DNA from: Clostridiales bacterium
GTDB taxonomy: Bacteria; Bacillota; Clostridia; Lachnospirales; JAQSXR01
DNA length: 64,000 nucleotides
Assembly (NCBI GenBank): GCA_029256575.1
Contig: JAQSXR010000029.1
Coordinates: 1-64,000 of the forward strand
Direction of reading: 5' to 3'
Shown in pieces: positions 8,058 through 17,452 of this stretch (its first letter is position 1; each line of letters starts with the position of its first letter). Below the pieces are notes generated by a model, which saw nothing but the letters and a program-made list of their open reading frames with translations, was not told the origin of the DNA and searched no databases. A program made the translations under genes and the position numbers.

Positions 8058-9590
8058 TTAATCTCGTAAACTTTCTAAGAATTCATCAATTTCTTCATCC
8101 GTCATCGTTTGATCCACTAAGATACTATCATCCACTCTAATTCCATCTTTATTTAATAATGAATAATCCGGTTTAGTTAAAGTAATTAATGTCCCGTCGG
8201 GCAGCTGTAAATATTCTATGTTTTCCGCTTTCTTAAACATAGGTTCTCTTCCTATGATATCTGCATCAAAACTATCTTTCAAAATACTTGCTGCAACAAG
8301 TGTTGCACTTGCTGATTTTTCATTCACAATAACTGTAAAACTATAATTCTTTTCCTTACTACTAAAAGGTTTAATTGTATACTTAGCACTACCAAACATT
8401 TCGTTTTGATGATTATTAGATACCTGTATTATGATTGTATCTTTCATCAATCTTTGTAAGAGCATGTCGGTATGTAAATCGAATCCCCCTCCATTATCTC
8501 TTAGATCAATCACCATATTTACTTGATTGGACAGTTTATCCGCTTCATTAATTAGTACTTCATCAAGTTTGCTAAACTCTTCAATTTTATCAAACGTACG
8601 AAAAGGAATATAAAGGCAATTGTTTGAAAGCCACTCTACTTCATCTGGAAGGTGTGTATATTCTAATGATAACCTATAATTCATATAACTTTTATCAAAA
8701 ATATTTTTGAACCCAATTTTTGTTAATTTATCCAAAAGAACTTGATCTGCAAAAACAATAAAATGGTAATCTTTTAATGAATCGCACATTTGGAACATAA
8801 TAAGGTAATATTCTGCGTAACTTTCGATACTATCTGGAATATCAAACCGTTGATATTGTTTATAATTAAGAAATAGATATTCATCAAGTACTAATAATGC
8901 TAATTTGTAGTCATTATAATCCTGATCAATATAGCCCGCAGACAATAACTCTTCATTAAGACCATTTAGGGATAAATCATACATGTTCTCATCCGTCCTT
9001 AGTAAATATGTTTGACCCGAAAATACCACATAATTAATATAATCAATTGGTATGTATTGTTGTCCTTCTTTTATAATAGGTTTAATAACCTGATCATTTA
9101 GTTTTATTTTAACAAGCTTATTTTCTCCAATTAACTCTAAACTTTCTAAAGCCAAACCTGCCGAATTTAAAGTTTTCGCTAATGGATTAGTAAAGCTATT
9201 CACTTTGCCATTATAAATCACAGACAATTCCATGGTTTCTTTATTGAACGAGTCATAATCAAGCGATTCTATCTTTTTATCTTTTTTATTAATAATATTA
9301 CATAAGTCAATAAAATCATTTGCTGACAAGTAGAATAATGAGTTTTCTTTAATTGCTTCTAATTCAAAGTTATCTCCTTCATTACGAGAATATATAAATT
9401 CCAGTGTTTCTGTGATAAATGGGTTTGTCTTGATACCTTCACTGGAACTCGTTGTTATAACATCACTTACTGTTTCTGTTAAAGTTTCCGTATTGTTGCT
9501 AACATCAACTGAATTATTACATCCGCTGATCAATACTATAAAAAAAATAGTGCAAAATGTTAATATTAATCTTTTCTTAGTTGTCATCAT
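8058..9590 (-). CDS. S41-family peptidase lipoprotein, paralogue 3
   Basis: Predicted lipoprotein of 510 residues. It has signal MMTTKKRLILTFCTIFFIVL with lipobox ISGC, the shared N-terminal beta domain (LEAIKENSLFYLSANDF), and an S41 core with VIDLRDNGGGF, NEKSASATL and GREPMFKK. The Ser and Lys keep the 25-residue spacing, so it should be catalytically competent. It is more diverged from copies 1 and 2 than they are from each other and closer to copy 4. ATG-ATG at the start is preceded by GGGGAGAAC. The stop lies 31 bases before the VanZ-like TTG start (8027), so the two may be co-transcribed. Confidence 0.85.
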   Translation of the reverse strand: MMTTKKRLILTFCTIFFIVLISGCNNSVDVSNNTETLTETVSDVITTSSSEGIKTNPFITETLEFIYSRNEGDNFELEAIKENSLFYLSANDFIDLCNIINKKDKKIESLDYDSFNKETMELSVIYNGKVNSFTNPLAKTLNSAGLALESLELIGENKLVKIKLNDQVIKPIIKEGQQYIPIDYINYVVFSGQTYLLRTDENMYDLSLNGLNEELLSAGYIDQDYNDYKLALLVLDEYLFLNYKQYQRFDIPDSIESYAEYYLIMFQMCDSLKDYHFIVFADQVLLDKLTKIGFKNIFDKSYMNYRLSLEYTHLPDEVEWLSNNCLYIPFRTFDKIEEFSKLDEVLINEADKLSNQVNMVIDLRDNGGGFDLHTDMLLQRLMKDTIIIQVSNNHQNEMFGSAKYTIKPFSSKEKNYSFTVIVNEKSASATLVAASILKDSFDADIIGREPMFKKAENIEYLQLPDGTLITLTKPDYSLLNKDGIRVDDSILVDQTMTDEEIDEFLESLRD

Positions 9591-9738
9591 ACCTGTTCTC
9601 CCCGTGTGTGAATCTAGTGGATATTTACTCCGCTTTGTTAAAAATTATAATACATATTGTTTTTACCTATATATTCAAAAGCTACTTTACTTTGATTATC
9701 GTATGAAAGGATAATGCATTGGTAGTGTCGGGTTCTAT

Positions 9739-9957
9739 CTATATACATCCCCCTATGCTATTCCTTTTGTTCCTAAGCTTATACATCAATGAAATTAGTA
9801 AAAAAGGCCGTACCTCATATAAAATGCTATCTATGTAGTCTTTTGGGTTTTTAGTAGCCAATATAATAATAATCATAGTTACTGTATAAAGTATTGCTAT
9901 AATTTTAAAGTATAAAATAATTTTGTTATTGCTTATTATGTTTTTTATATCAAACAC
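9739..9957 (-). CDS. small two-TM membrane protein, possibly a truncated unit member
   Basis: An open frame of 72 codons starting with GTG at 9957. The product has two or three hydrophobic stretches (KIILYFKIIAILYTVTMIII; RPFLLISLMYKL) and ends RNKRNSIGGCI. AAAAGGAT lies very close to the GTG, so the exact start is uncertain. It occupies the slot held by a larger membrane protein between other S41 copies, so it may be the N-terminal remainder of one. No family recognised. Confidence 0.4.
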   Translation of the reverse strand: MFDIKNIISNNKIILYFKIIAILYTVTMIIIILATKNPKDYIDSILYEVRPFLLISLMYKLRNKRNSIGGCI

Positions 9958-10043
9958 ATCCTTTTCAATTTTAAATAATATTCCCCTTCTTAATTATTTT
10001 GCATTCGCAAATTTTAAGAGCCTGCAACCAGCTACAAATAATA

Positions 10044-11585
10044 CTAATCCCGTAAACTCTCCAATAATTCATCAACTTGTTCATCCGTCATCGTTTGATC
10101 CACTAAGATACTATCATCCACTCTAATCCCATCTTTATCTATAAATGAATAATCCGGTCTGCTTAAAGTAATCAATGTCCCGTCGGGCAGTTGTAGATAT
10201 TCCATGTTTTCTGTTTTCTTAAACACAGGTTCTCTTCCTATGATATCTGCATCAAAATTGTCTTTCAAAATACTAGCAGCCGAAACTGCTGCACTTGCTG
10301 ATGTTTCATTCACAATAACTGTAAAACTATAATTTCTTTCCTTATAATCACTAGATTTAATTGTATACTTGGCACTACCCATCATTTCGTTCTGGTGATT
10401 ATTAGATACCTGTACTATCATTGTATCTACCATAATTTTTTGTAAGAACATGAATACATTTGAAGAGGTTCCTCCACCATTATTCCTCAAATCAACTACT
10501 ATATTTATATGATTGGATAGTTTTTCTGCATCATTAATTAGTACTTCATCCAGTTTACTAATCTCTTCAACTTCCATAAACGTTCGAATCGGTATATAAA
10601 GGCAACTATTTGAAAGCCACTCAATTTCATTTGGAAGGTCTTTGCTTTTTTCTAAAGTTTTAACCTTACACTTATTACTTTTATCATAAATATCATTCCA
10701 TCCAATTTCAATTAGTTTATCTATAAAATCTTGATCTATAAACATAAAAAAATGAGAATCCTTTAAAGAATCGCACATTTGAAACATAATAAGATAATAT
10801 TCGAGGTAACTTTCGACACGATCTGGAATATCAAAGCGTTGATAATGTGGATAATTACGATATAGATAATCTTCAAGTATTAATAACGCTAATTTGTAAT
10901 CACTATATTCTGGATTAATGTATGCGTCCGCTACTTCAGTTAACTCCATATCAAAACTAAATGGGGATAAATCATATGTGTTCTCACCAGTCCTTAATAA
11001 ACATGGTTGCCCTGAAAATACAATATAATTAATATAGGAAATTGGTATGTATTGTTGTCCTTCATTTATAATAGGCTTTATAACCTGATCATCTAGGTTA
11101 ATTATAACCAGTTTATCTTCTCCAAAAAACTCGACACTTTCAAAAGTTAAACCTGCCGTAGATACAGCTGACCCTAATGTTTGAGTATAGATATTCACTT
11201 TGCTCTTATAAATCAATGTCAATTCCATGGTTTCTGGATTGTAAGAGTTATAATCAAGTAATTCTATCTTCATATTGTTTTTATTAATAAAATTGCATAA
11301 GTCAATAAAATCATTTGCTGGCAAGTAGAATAATGAATTTTCTTTAATTGCTTCTAATTCAAAGTTATCTCCATCATAACGAGAATATATAAATTCCAGT
11401 GTTTCTGTGATAACTGGGTTTGTCTTGATATCTTCATTGGAACTCGTTGTTACAGCATCACTTACTGTTTCTGTTAAAGTTTCAGTATTGTAGCTAACAT
11501 CAACTGATTTATTACATCCGCTGATCGTTACTATAAGAAAAATAGTGCAAAATGTTAATATTAATCTTTTCTTAGTTGTCATCAT
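10044..11585 (-). CDS. S41-family peptidase lipoprotein, paralogue 4
   Basis: Predicted lipoprotein of 513 residues, closest to paralogue 3: signal MMTTKKRLILTFCTIFLIVT, lipobox ISGC, shared beta domain (LEAIKENSLFYLPANDF). The S41 core has VVDLRNNGGGT, NETSASAAV and GREPVFKKTEN with the Ser-to-Lys spacing of 25. All four copies end in the same acidic tail (DQTMTDEE/Q...LESLRD). GGGGAGAAC lies before ATG-ATG. The leader at 11586-11650 resembles those of copies 1-3. It stands at the upstream end of the S41 series and just downstream of the membrane proteins at 11765 and 12541. Confidence 0.85.
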   Translation of the reverse strand: MMTTKKRLILTFCTIFLIVTISGCNKSVDVSYNTETLTETVSDAVTTSSNEDIKTNPVITETLEFIYSRYDGDNFELEAIKENSLFYLPANDFIDLCNFINKNNMKIELLDYNSYNPETMELTLIYKSKVNIYTQTLGSAVSTAGLTFESVEFFGEDKLVIINLDDQVIKPIINEGQQYIPISYINYIVFSGQPCLLRTGENTYDLSPFSFDMELTEVADAYINPEYSDYKLALLILEDYLYRNYPHYQRFDIPDRVESYLEYYLIMFQMCDSLKDSHFFMFIDQDFIDKLIEIGWNDIYDKSNKCKVKTLEKSKDLPNEIEWLSNSCLYIPIRTFMEVEEISKLDEVLINDAEKLSNHINIVVDLRNNGGGTSSNVFMFLQKIMVDTMIVQVSNNHQNEMMGSAKYTIKSSDYKERNYSFTVIVNETSASAAVSAASILKDNFDADIIGREPVFKKTENMEYLQLPDGTLITLSRPDYSFIDKDGIRVDDSILVDQTMTDEQVDELLESLRD

Positions 11586-11764
11586 ACCTGTTCTCCCCGT
11601 GTGTGAATCTAGTGGATATTTGCTCCGCTTTGCTACATGCTCATAATCTATTACACAGCTTCGCTGCTATATCAGTGGTTTCATCTATTAAATAATATCC
11701 CGGCTCCACATTTGTTTCTCTCTCATTGTAAAATATTATTTTCTTTATATTATAAAACAGCTTA

Positions 11765-12463
11765 TTATTCAATAGCATTACAATTATCTTTCAAGAATAA
11801 AATTATCTCTTCAACTTTTTTACTCTTGCCTGAAAACCATAAACTAAATTGTGGATTCAGTTTTTCTTTGTTATACAATAATATATTTAACATGTTTTTT
11901 TTATATCCAAATACTTCAAACCATTCAAGTTCTGTATCATAAGAAGTATAATAAATTCTCCCTTCAAAATTAATTAACATTTTTACTGACATATCAATAA
12001 ATAGGGGTTTATTTAAACGTATTTCACCTTTTAAATTCTGTAAACCTTGTGTATTTTTTTCAATGATCCTATATGCAAATAATAATATGTTAATCAAATC
12101 CAAAAAAGTGATAATCTCTTTTGGTGTTCCAATATCAGAAATTAAATAAGCGTATGTTAGTATAGATATACAAACTATAATGAGGCTTAGTGGCATATTT
12201 GCTTTATGAATATATATTGTCTTAACCATCCTCAAGCTCTTGAGTAAAAGAAGTTGATTCAAGTTTCTTAAAAAAAGAAAATAAATTTGGACTATGAATA
12301 CTGCATTGAGAATTAATAAAAAAATATATTTATCAAATCCCATATCAAATAGTACCCTTTTATCATTTAATTGTATTGTAGTAGAAACAACTAATACCAA
12401 TAAAAGTATAAGTGAATACACATAAATTTCTATGTCTTTTTTTAAACTGTTTTCCTTTTTCAT
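11765..12463 (-). CDS. membrane protein with C-terminal soluble domain
   Basis: A 232-residue protein with four membrane segments (about 14-30, 45-65, 88-108, 115-130). About 95 soluble residues follow, including KGEIRLNKPLFIDMSVKML and FEVFGYKKNMLNILLYN, which look like a PH-like or DUF5673-type beta domain ending in a helix (KKVEEIILFLKDN). It resembles in layout the products at 5206, 12541 and 14630. AAGGAGT lies upstream of the ATG. Probably transcribed with its membrane-protein neighbours upstream of S41 paralogue 4. Function unknown. Confidence 0.65.
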   Translation of the reverse strand: MKKENSLKKDIEIYVYSLILLLVLVVSTTIQLNDKRVLFDMGFDKYIFLLILNAVFIVQIYFLFLRNLNQLLLLKSLRMVKTIYIHKANMPLSLIIVCISILTYAYLISDIGTPKEIITFLDLINILLFAYRIIEKNTQGLQNLKGEIRLNKPLFIDMSVKMLINFEGRIYYTSYDTELEWFEVFGYKKNMLNILLYNKEKLNPQFSLWFSGKSKKVEEIILFLKDNCNAIE

Positions 12464-12540
12464 TTCATTAAGTACTCCTTTTGAAGTCTTGATAGCATAT
12501 TTCCTAATCTAAGTAAGATTTCACTATATCTACCTTATGC

Positions 12541-13122
12541 CTAAACAATATGGATTTTATTTTTAACTTCATTTAGCATCTTTTTTGTTAAAAACAAGTC
12601 GATTTTTCCATCAACAGTAAGAATTGTTATTTTAAATTTCTTATTCGATAGATCCTCACTTGTTACACCCATAATATCTTTAAATTCTATCCTCTTATTA
12701 TTATTCGAAAAATAAATTGCTTCATCACTAAGATATGTTCTATTTATTATCACATAAAAAAACATAGACAATTCAAGTAAAACAAACATATAACTAAATC
12801 CAAGATAAACAAAAGGGTTATTAGCAATCAATAAAACATTTTTCAAAATATAAGTAACTAAAGTTAGTGTCGCATAAAATACTATTAATAAATTAACAAA
12901 CCTAAATGCATTCATGACGTGATAGTTATATATCTTTTTAATTTTATACTCATGTAGTACTAAAGTAACTAAATATGATATAAGTATATCTACCATAATT
13001 TCACACAGGATAACAAGTCCCCATATTACAATACTGTATCTATCATCAATGACAGGGATTATAATTAAACAGCTAATAATAAGTAATATAAAACTCAAAT
13101 GTCTCCTTCTAATAACCTTCAT
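12541..13122 (-). CDS. four-TM membrane protein with C-terminal PH-like beta domain
   Basis: A 193-residue protein with four membrane segments within residues 8-125. The C-terminal region (TYLSDEAIYFSNNNKRIEF, then IMGV, FKITILTVDGKIDLF) has alternating strands and closes with a helix, as in PH-like domains. In the DUF5673/YcxB-like proteins I know of, a similar segment senses or tethers at the membrane, but that is only analogy. GGGGG lies before the ATG. Part of the membrane-protein set around the S41 lipoproteins. Confidence 0.65.
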   Translation of the reverse strand: MKVIRRRHLSFILLIISCLIIIPVIDDRYSIVIWGLVILCEIMVDILISYLVTLVLHEYKIKKIYNYHVMNAFRFVNLLIVFYATLTLVTYILKNVLLIANNPFVYLGFSYMFVLLELSMFFYVIINRTYLSDEAIYFSNNNKRIEFKDIMGVTSEDLSNKKFKITILTVDGKIDLFLTKKMLNEVKNKIHIV

Positions 13123-13278
13123 CCCCCTATCCCCCTGTATTTCTTATTTTATCATTTGATTATTCCTTCTCAATTAAACCTACTGCAGTATTTAATACAT
13201 TTGTCCCACTGTAATTTAATACCTTATAAGAAAGAATGCATTAGCAAAATAATTACCTCGTTATTGCTCTCTCAGAAA

Positions 13279-13470
13279 TTATTTATTTTTTATTCTTTTT
13301 TTATATATGTTTTTTATCATAATAGTACCCTTAACTGTTGCAGAAATTAAGTAAAGAAACGCAAAAATAGTTCTATGTATACCTGTTGTTTTTCCCATTA
13401 ATAATGGCATAATAATAAAAAATAGAACTGCAAAAATTAAATTTAATCTGTACTCTCTACTATTTGCCAT
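13279..13470 (-). CDS. small two-TM membrane protein
   Basis: A 63-residue product: short polar N-terminus (MANSREYRLN), two hydrophobic helices (LIFAVLFFIIMPLLM and TIFAFLYLISATVKG), and a basic tail (IYKKRIKNK). The layout matches the small proteins at 17217-17363 and 17453-17641: a charged start, TM, short loop, TM, basic end. No family recognised. Such proteins are often immunity or regulatory partners, but nothing here shows that. Confidence 0.5.
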   Translation of the reverse strand: MANSREYRLNLIFAVLFFIIMPLLMGKTTGIHRTIFAFLYLISATVKGTIMIKNIYKKRIKNK

Positions 13471-13608
13471 TTCTTTATCGTACCAACCCTTTTTTTATTA
13501 ACTTTCATCAAAATTTCCTTTCTCTCATCTTGATAAGTCAATTACCTTTTACCATCATTATTTATTGCACAATTATATGAACCAGCAGCTCCGGAAACTT
13601 TCCAATTA

Positions 13609-14547
13609 CTACACCTTTATTCCGCCTACATAAGTTATTAGAAATCTAGTAATTCTCTCTTCATAATCTTTCTTATTTACCCAAGAAGCTTGCGCGTGTG
13701 AAGCTCCCTTCACATATAAATAAGCTTTAGCTGATTTACAAGCTCCAAACAGTTTATGGGACATACTCAATGGCACGAATGTATCTGCTTCACCATGAAT
13801 AAAGAGAATTGGTGTTTTCGAATATGCCACTTGTTTCATTGGTGTATCTTGATTAAATGAATACCCGGCTAATAATTTGCACCACATTTCAGTAAGATAT
13901 AGGAGAGATTTTTTTATAAACATAGGAGATATCTTGATCATGGCAGGTATTAATTCAGCTAGAGAAGTAAATGCACTATCACTAACTATTGCACTAACTG
14001 AATTTGGTAATTCAGTGTCTCCGCTCAGTGCTAGTACTGTTGCGCCACCCATAGATACTCCATCTAATACAAATTGCGTTCCTACCCCATATCTATCTTG
14101 TAAATAATTAATCCACATAATTATATCTTTTCTATCTGAACAGCCCATACCTATATATTTGCTTTGGCTCTTTCCATGAGATCGTATATCTGGTAAGAAC
14201 ACATTATACCCCTTATCTATGTAAAATTTCGCGTCAGCCATTCTTATGTTTGCATCATCCTTCCAGCCATGAAGTATTATTACAGTCTTTTTACTACTAC
14301 TACTTACATAATAACCATAAAGTTGGAGTCCATCATTGCAAAGATTTAGGAGTTCATATGGTAAACTTAAAAACCAACTCTCACCGGTTTTATAATAATC
14401 TACAATAGATTTCATTGGCTCTTGAATATTTTCAATTTCTTTAGGTATTCTAGTGTTTACAAAAAATGAACGAAACATAATATTAGAAACAACTAACGAA
14501 ATTAATATAATTATTGCAACACCTATTAATGTTATATATATAATCAT
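13609..14547 (-). CDS. membrane-anchored alpha/beta hydrolase
   Basis: A 312-residue protein with one N-terminal membrane helix (IITLIGVAIIILISLVV region) followed by a full alpha/beta hydrolase fold. It contains VIILHGWKDDANI (oxyanion strand), the nucleophile elbow DGVSMGGAT (Ser near 160), the acid in IHGEADTFVP and the histidine in KGASHAQ. This matches the S9/BAAT-like or FrsA-like hydrolases (COG1073) common in Firmicutes. GGGGGAT lies before ATG 14547. Probably cleaves a small ester or peptide at the membrane; the substrate is unknown. Confidence 0.85.
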   Translation of the reverse strand: MIIYITLIGVAIIILISLVVSNIMFRSFFVNTRIPKEIENIQEPMKSIVDYYKTGESWFLSLPYELLNLCNDGLQLYGYYVSSSSKKTVIILHGWKDDANIRMADAKFYIDKGYNVFLPDIRSHGKSQSKYIGMGCSDRKDIIMWINYLQDRYGVGTQFVLDGVSMGGATVLALSGDTELPNSVSAIVSDSAFTSLAELIPAMIKISPMFIKKSLLYLTEMWCKLLAGYSFNQDTPMKQVAYSKTPILFIHGEADTFVPLSMSHKLFGACKSAKAYLYVKGASHAQASWVNKKDYEERITRFLITYVGGIKV

Positions 14548-14629
14548 AAAATCCCCCTAAAATAGTATCTTTAAATATAATTTCCCTTTACTCTCATCTT
14601 ATAACTCTATTGCATTATGATTTTGTTTA

Positions 14630-15130
14630 TTAATTATTATTTGTTCGAAATCCTTCTGGTCTCTTATTAACAACATTTTGTATTAAAAATTTATGCTTTT
14701 TAGATATGAAAATATTAATAGACTTATTATTTCCTCGGCTAATTAGTAACATATTTAGTAAATTTAATATAAATGCCTTTTTATACTTTAGTTCAATAAT
14801 TTCATTTGTATTTATAATTATCCCTTTAATTAATATTGATTTATTTGATACTAATAATATCGATTCTATAATGATATTATTTGCAATCGGTATACACATA
14901 GCAATATACAATATATTTTGTATCTGTTTAGTTGTTATACAAACTATGATATTTCCAACAATGATAAATAAACAAGTGATTCCAAATATAATGCTCGTAG
15001 CAGGAGCAATTATATATATATTAGCTTGTTGCTTTTTTTTATAATAAAACATATGTATAGTAACGTATAAAAAAAATATATTATTAGCTAAAATAACTAG
15101 TATTGAAAATATAATTAGAATTTTATCCAA
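14630..15130 (-). CDS. membrane protein with short C-terminal beta domain
   Basis: A 166-residue, very AT-rich product with three or four hydrophobic segments (FSILVILANNIFFLYVTIHM; ATSIIFGITCLFIIVGNIIV; PIANNIIIESILLV). A C-terminal part (IIIKGIIINTNEIIELKY...) looks like a shortened version of the PH-like domain of its neighbours. An overlapping plus-strand frame of 112 codons here is judged to be its shadow. Fourth membrane protein of this layout in the island. Confidence 0.55.
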   Translation of the reverse strand: MDKILIIFSILVILANNIFFLYVTIHMFYYKKKQQANIYIIAPATSIIFGITCLFIIVGNIIVCITTKQIQNILYIAMCIPIANNIIIESILLVSNKSILIKGIIINTNEIIELKYKKAFILNLLNMLLISRGNNKSINIFISKKHKFLIQNVVNKRPEGFRTNNN

Positions 15131-15257
15131 AAATACAGCTCCTTTTTAATCTCTCTATTAGTCAACTAAGACTACTTAACTATCTCATAGTCCTATCACA
15201 AACATCCTATATTTTATATGAATCCACTATTCCCTTCTATCCCTTGTAAACTCCAAT

Positions 15258-15323
15258 AAAAAAAGTTGCCTCATAAACACCAATACATAAACAAATTTAT
15301 GTATTACTATTTATTTGCAACCG
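15258..15323 (-). repeat. intergenic hairpin repeat, copy 2 (terminator-like)
   Basis: On the minus strand GGTTGC...GGCAAC closes a long hairpin whose inner arms AATACATAAA/TTTATGTATT are perfectly complementary, ending in TTTTTTT. Same family as 3168-3231 and likewise sited immediately after a copy of the decayed small gene. Confidence 0.65.
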
Positions 15324-15598
15324 AACTACCGTAAGATTTATATTCTACTTTTCCTATCCATGATGTCAACTAAAAATGCCTTGTAGTCTAACTCCTCTTT
15401 TAGGCTTCAAGCTTTGTGTCCTTGACTTTCGTACAAGTTTACCTTTTCAATACTGTAATTTAATAAAGCATTAATAGGTATATTATATCTATTAATTTAG
15501 TTGTTGTCCATCTTTTTGGTGTGTTTTCCGATATGTATTACTTTATGTTTATTTATGAGAGCATCCAACATTGGGGAAATCTTAGAATTTATATTCAT
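15307..15598 (-). pseudogene. decayed small gene, copy 2 (about 97 codons, two stops, one frameshift)
   Basis: From ATG 15598, preceded by GGAGGTGG, one frame reads MNINSKISPMLDALINKHKV...KKMDNN, then a TAA. It continues INRYNIPINALLNYS...YESQGHKA, then a TGA, and continues SLKEELDYKAFLVDIMD. After a one-base shift it ends KVEYKSYGSSVAN. The last 25 residues match the remnant at 3219-3335. The intact ancestor would be about 97 residues; I do not recognise it. Loss by three small lesions with the ribosome site still intact indicates recent inactivation. Confidence 0.55.
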
Positions 15599-16009
15599 TC
15601 ATTGCTTCCACCTCCTAAACTTAGTCATATTATCATATGTTTTTGCGCACATCAATATTATACATACAAATATTCGTTATTTATTGCCTATATATTTGAA
15701 TATTCGTATTTTTCATCAAAATACAAAACATAAAACAGCCTTTCTTTCTGTATGTAAATAACCGCTATTTCAAAGTAATATAAATTTGACATAATTATAT
15801 AAGTATATTAACATATGTTTATGTTATTGGTAGTACATGGTAATTCTCTAAGATAAAACACAACACAAAGATAGTTACCATCATAAATATGTCGGTGTTA
15901 CAACAAGGGATCTCCTATCGACAGTGGATATGTCCATCGTTAATGATGTATTTCATGTAGCATAATTTTAGGTAAATAATAAGATGATTAATTTGGGGAG
16001 GAATAAAGA
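15599..16009. other. gene-free AT-rich spacer between minus- and plus-strand blocks
   Basis: About 410 bases with no convincing gene. They hold the ribosome site and presumed promoter of the decayed gene at 15598, and an ATGGTAA...TTACCAT inverted repeat (15837-15881). A GC-richer patch at 15895-15945 contains TGGATATGTCCA and differs in base use from its surroundings, possibly the scar of a lost element. GGGGAGGAATAAAG for the next gene closes the interval. Plus-strand frames near 15501-15761 lack ribosome sites and are not accepted. Confidence 0.4.
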
Positions 16010-16453
16010 ATGAAAGAATGTAACAAATTAGACGAACGTCACATATTGGTTAGAGAGGATATTTATAAACACATGGTATTTGTAATTGGAATATTATTAT
16101 TATTAGATTTTTATTTAAAAGAATTAGGTGTAGTTTGGGATAGTGGGAAATACTCAAGCATAATTATTCTTTATATCTCATTTACTTTTGGATGGATAGA
16201 AATGATATGTAGGGGTGTATATTTAATTGCAGAAAAGCAACATAAATCTATAGTATATATAATGGGACTTATCGCTGTTGTTTTTATATCGAAAATATTG
16301 AAAAATGTGATATTGGATGGAGATTTTATATTTGTACAAGGACAGTTAACAAAGACTGGAATCTTACTTGTAAGGTATTTATGTATGCTTCTGATTCCGA
16401 TTATATTATTAATAAAGACTAAATATATATTATTACTTCAAAAAAGATCATAA
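16010..16453 (+). CDS. four-TM membrane protein of unknown function
   Basis: A 147-residue protein with four hydrophobic segments: MVFVIGILLLLDFYL, SIIILYISFTFGWIEMI, IVYIMGLIAVVFI and LVRYLCMLLIPIILLI. The N-terminus is polar and the tail basic (LLQKRS). GGGGAGGAATAAAG precedes the ATG, so expression is well supported. It looks like the N-terminal half of DUF6773- or DUF3796-type membrane proteins that sit in small regulator/transporter clusters, but I cannot name it. First gene of a plus-strand pair with 16502. Confidence 0.6.
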   Translation: MKECNKLDERHILVREDIYKHMVFVIGILLLLDFYLKELGVVWDSGKYSSIIILYISFTFGWIEMICRGVYLIAEKQHKSIVYIMGLIAVVFISKILKNVILDGDFIFVQGQLTKTGILLVRYLCMLLIPIILLIKTKYILLLQKRS

Positions 16454-16501
16454 GAAGTTCTATTACTTGACGGTATTTCAAAAATCAACTGGAGGTGGTA
16501 T

Positions 16502-16990
16502 ATGAATATGAAAAAGAGAATAAGTAATAATAAAATATCAATTTTCGTATTAATGCTTTTATTTATTATATTTATCTTATACTTCATATACAACAAACCG
16601 CTTACTTTTTCTCAACTAACCGGACATGAATTCAATAAAAATGAAATTAAATGCGACATTACAATATTAAAAATAGATTTAAGCTCAGGGAAAATAGTAA
16701 CAAGCAGTAAAACAACGAAATTAAATTCTTCACAAACAAATGAACTAATTAGAATATTAAATAAATATACGTATCGCAAAGTATTTACTCTTTCTTTAAA
16801 TAGTAAAGTATATAAAATACCAGATGAGTATCAGATTACCATTTTCTATTACTCAGAGAAAAAATCCTATAATCATCTAGTAATTAACGAAACTGGCATA
16901 ATCTCGGATTCGGACGATAACCAGCTTTATCGTATTGATCAGGATAAAATAAGGGAGTTGTTCGATAATCTGAGGTTATACATTCAATAG
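16502..16990 (+). CDS. single-TM anchored extracytoplasmic protein
   Basis: A 162-residue protein with a basic N-terminus, one membrane helix (IFVLMLLFIIFILYFIY) and an outside domain of about 130 residues. The domain is rich in Lys/Asn/Ser with alternating beta strands (CDITILKIDL, QITIFYYSEK) and a C-terminal helix. GGAGGTGG lies before the ATG. The layout resembles DUF5301-type proteins and the product at 31641. No catalytic motif. Probably an envelope protein co-transcribed with 16010. Confidence 0.55.
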   Translation: MNMKKRISNNKISIFVLMLLFIIFILYFIYNKPLTFSQLTGHEFNKNEIKCDITILKIDLSSGKIVTSSKTTKLNSSQTNELIRILNKYTYRKVFTLSLNSKVYKIPDEYQITIFYYSEKKSYNHLVINETGIISDSDDNQLYRIDQDKIRELFDNLRLYIQ

Positions 16991-16995
16991 TTGTA

Positions 16996-17044
16996 AAAAG
17001 GTTGCAATATAAATAGCAATACATAAACACTATTTATTTACTAT
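16996..17044 (+). repeat. partial intergenic hairpin repeat, copy 3
   Basis: AAAAAGGTTGCAATATAAAT and the following CAATACATAAAC match the left arm and loop of the 3168-3231 element, but the closing TGCAAC arm is missing. A broken copy just after the stop at 16990. Confidence 0.45.
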
Positions 17045-17216
17045 ATTTTATAAAACGAATTACGTTTCTTTGATATCATAATTGCCAATATTTAAATTAC
17101 CTTTTTTATTATTGTTATAATAAAAACTATGATCATTAGAAAATAACTAATTATAGCGAGTTGCTTTTCTTTTTTTTAACAAGTGTACTTTCCTTTAGGT
17201 GTTTTATACAATAATT

Positions 17217-17363
17217 TTAATTATTAATGTAGAGAGTTAATACCGACATTAAAATTATAAAGCTGTTATAATTAAAATTAAATGTATAAAATAAAAAATT
17301 AATAATTGCAAATAAAGTAGCTATAATAAAGTTTAATTTAACAGTTTCTAATTTTTTACCCAT
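17217..17363 (-). CDS. 48-residue small membrane protein
   Basis: A short gene with a strong GGAGG site eight bases before ATG 17363. The product starts MGKKLETVKLN and has two hydrophobic stretches (FIIATLFAIINFLFYTF and SFIILMSVLTLYI), ending at a TAA. It resembles in length and layout the product at 17453-17641, 90 bases away on the same strand, and that at 13279. Not assigned to a family. Confidence 0.5.
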   Translation of the reverse strand: MGKKLETVKLNFIIATLFAIINFLFYTFNFNYNSFIILMSVLTLYINN

Positions 17364-17452
17364 ATTAATCCTCCAACAATAAACCTTTATATATTTTTAT
17401 TCATTCTTCAGAAATCAAAACTTATATAATTTTATTTATATATCTAAATAAT

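Noticed and set aside
9412-9714. Plus-strand 100-codon frame over S41 copy 3 and its leader
   Set aside because: Antisense to a clear lipoprotein; no ribosome site, and the same antisense frame recurs by homology over the other copies.
14706-15044. Plus-strand 112-codon hydrophobic frame
   Set aside because: Mirror image of the minus-strand membrane protein at 14630-15130; no ribosome site.
15501-15761. Two overlapping plus-strand frames of 70-86 codons
   Set aside because: No ribosome site, AT-rich composition, and they are antisense to the 5' end of the decayed gene at 15307-15598.
15837-15945. Possible transposon end (ATGGTAA/TTACCAT and TGGATATGTCCA symmetry)
   Set aside because: Short, unsupported by target duplication or transposase; kept only as a note in the spacer entry.
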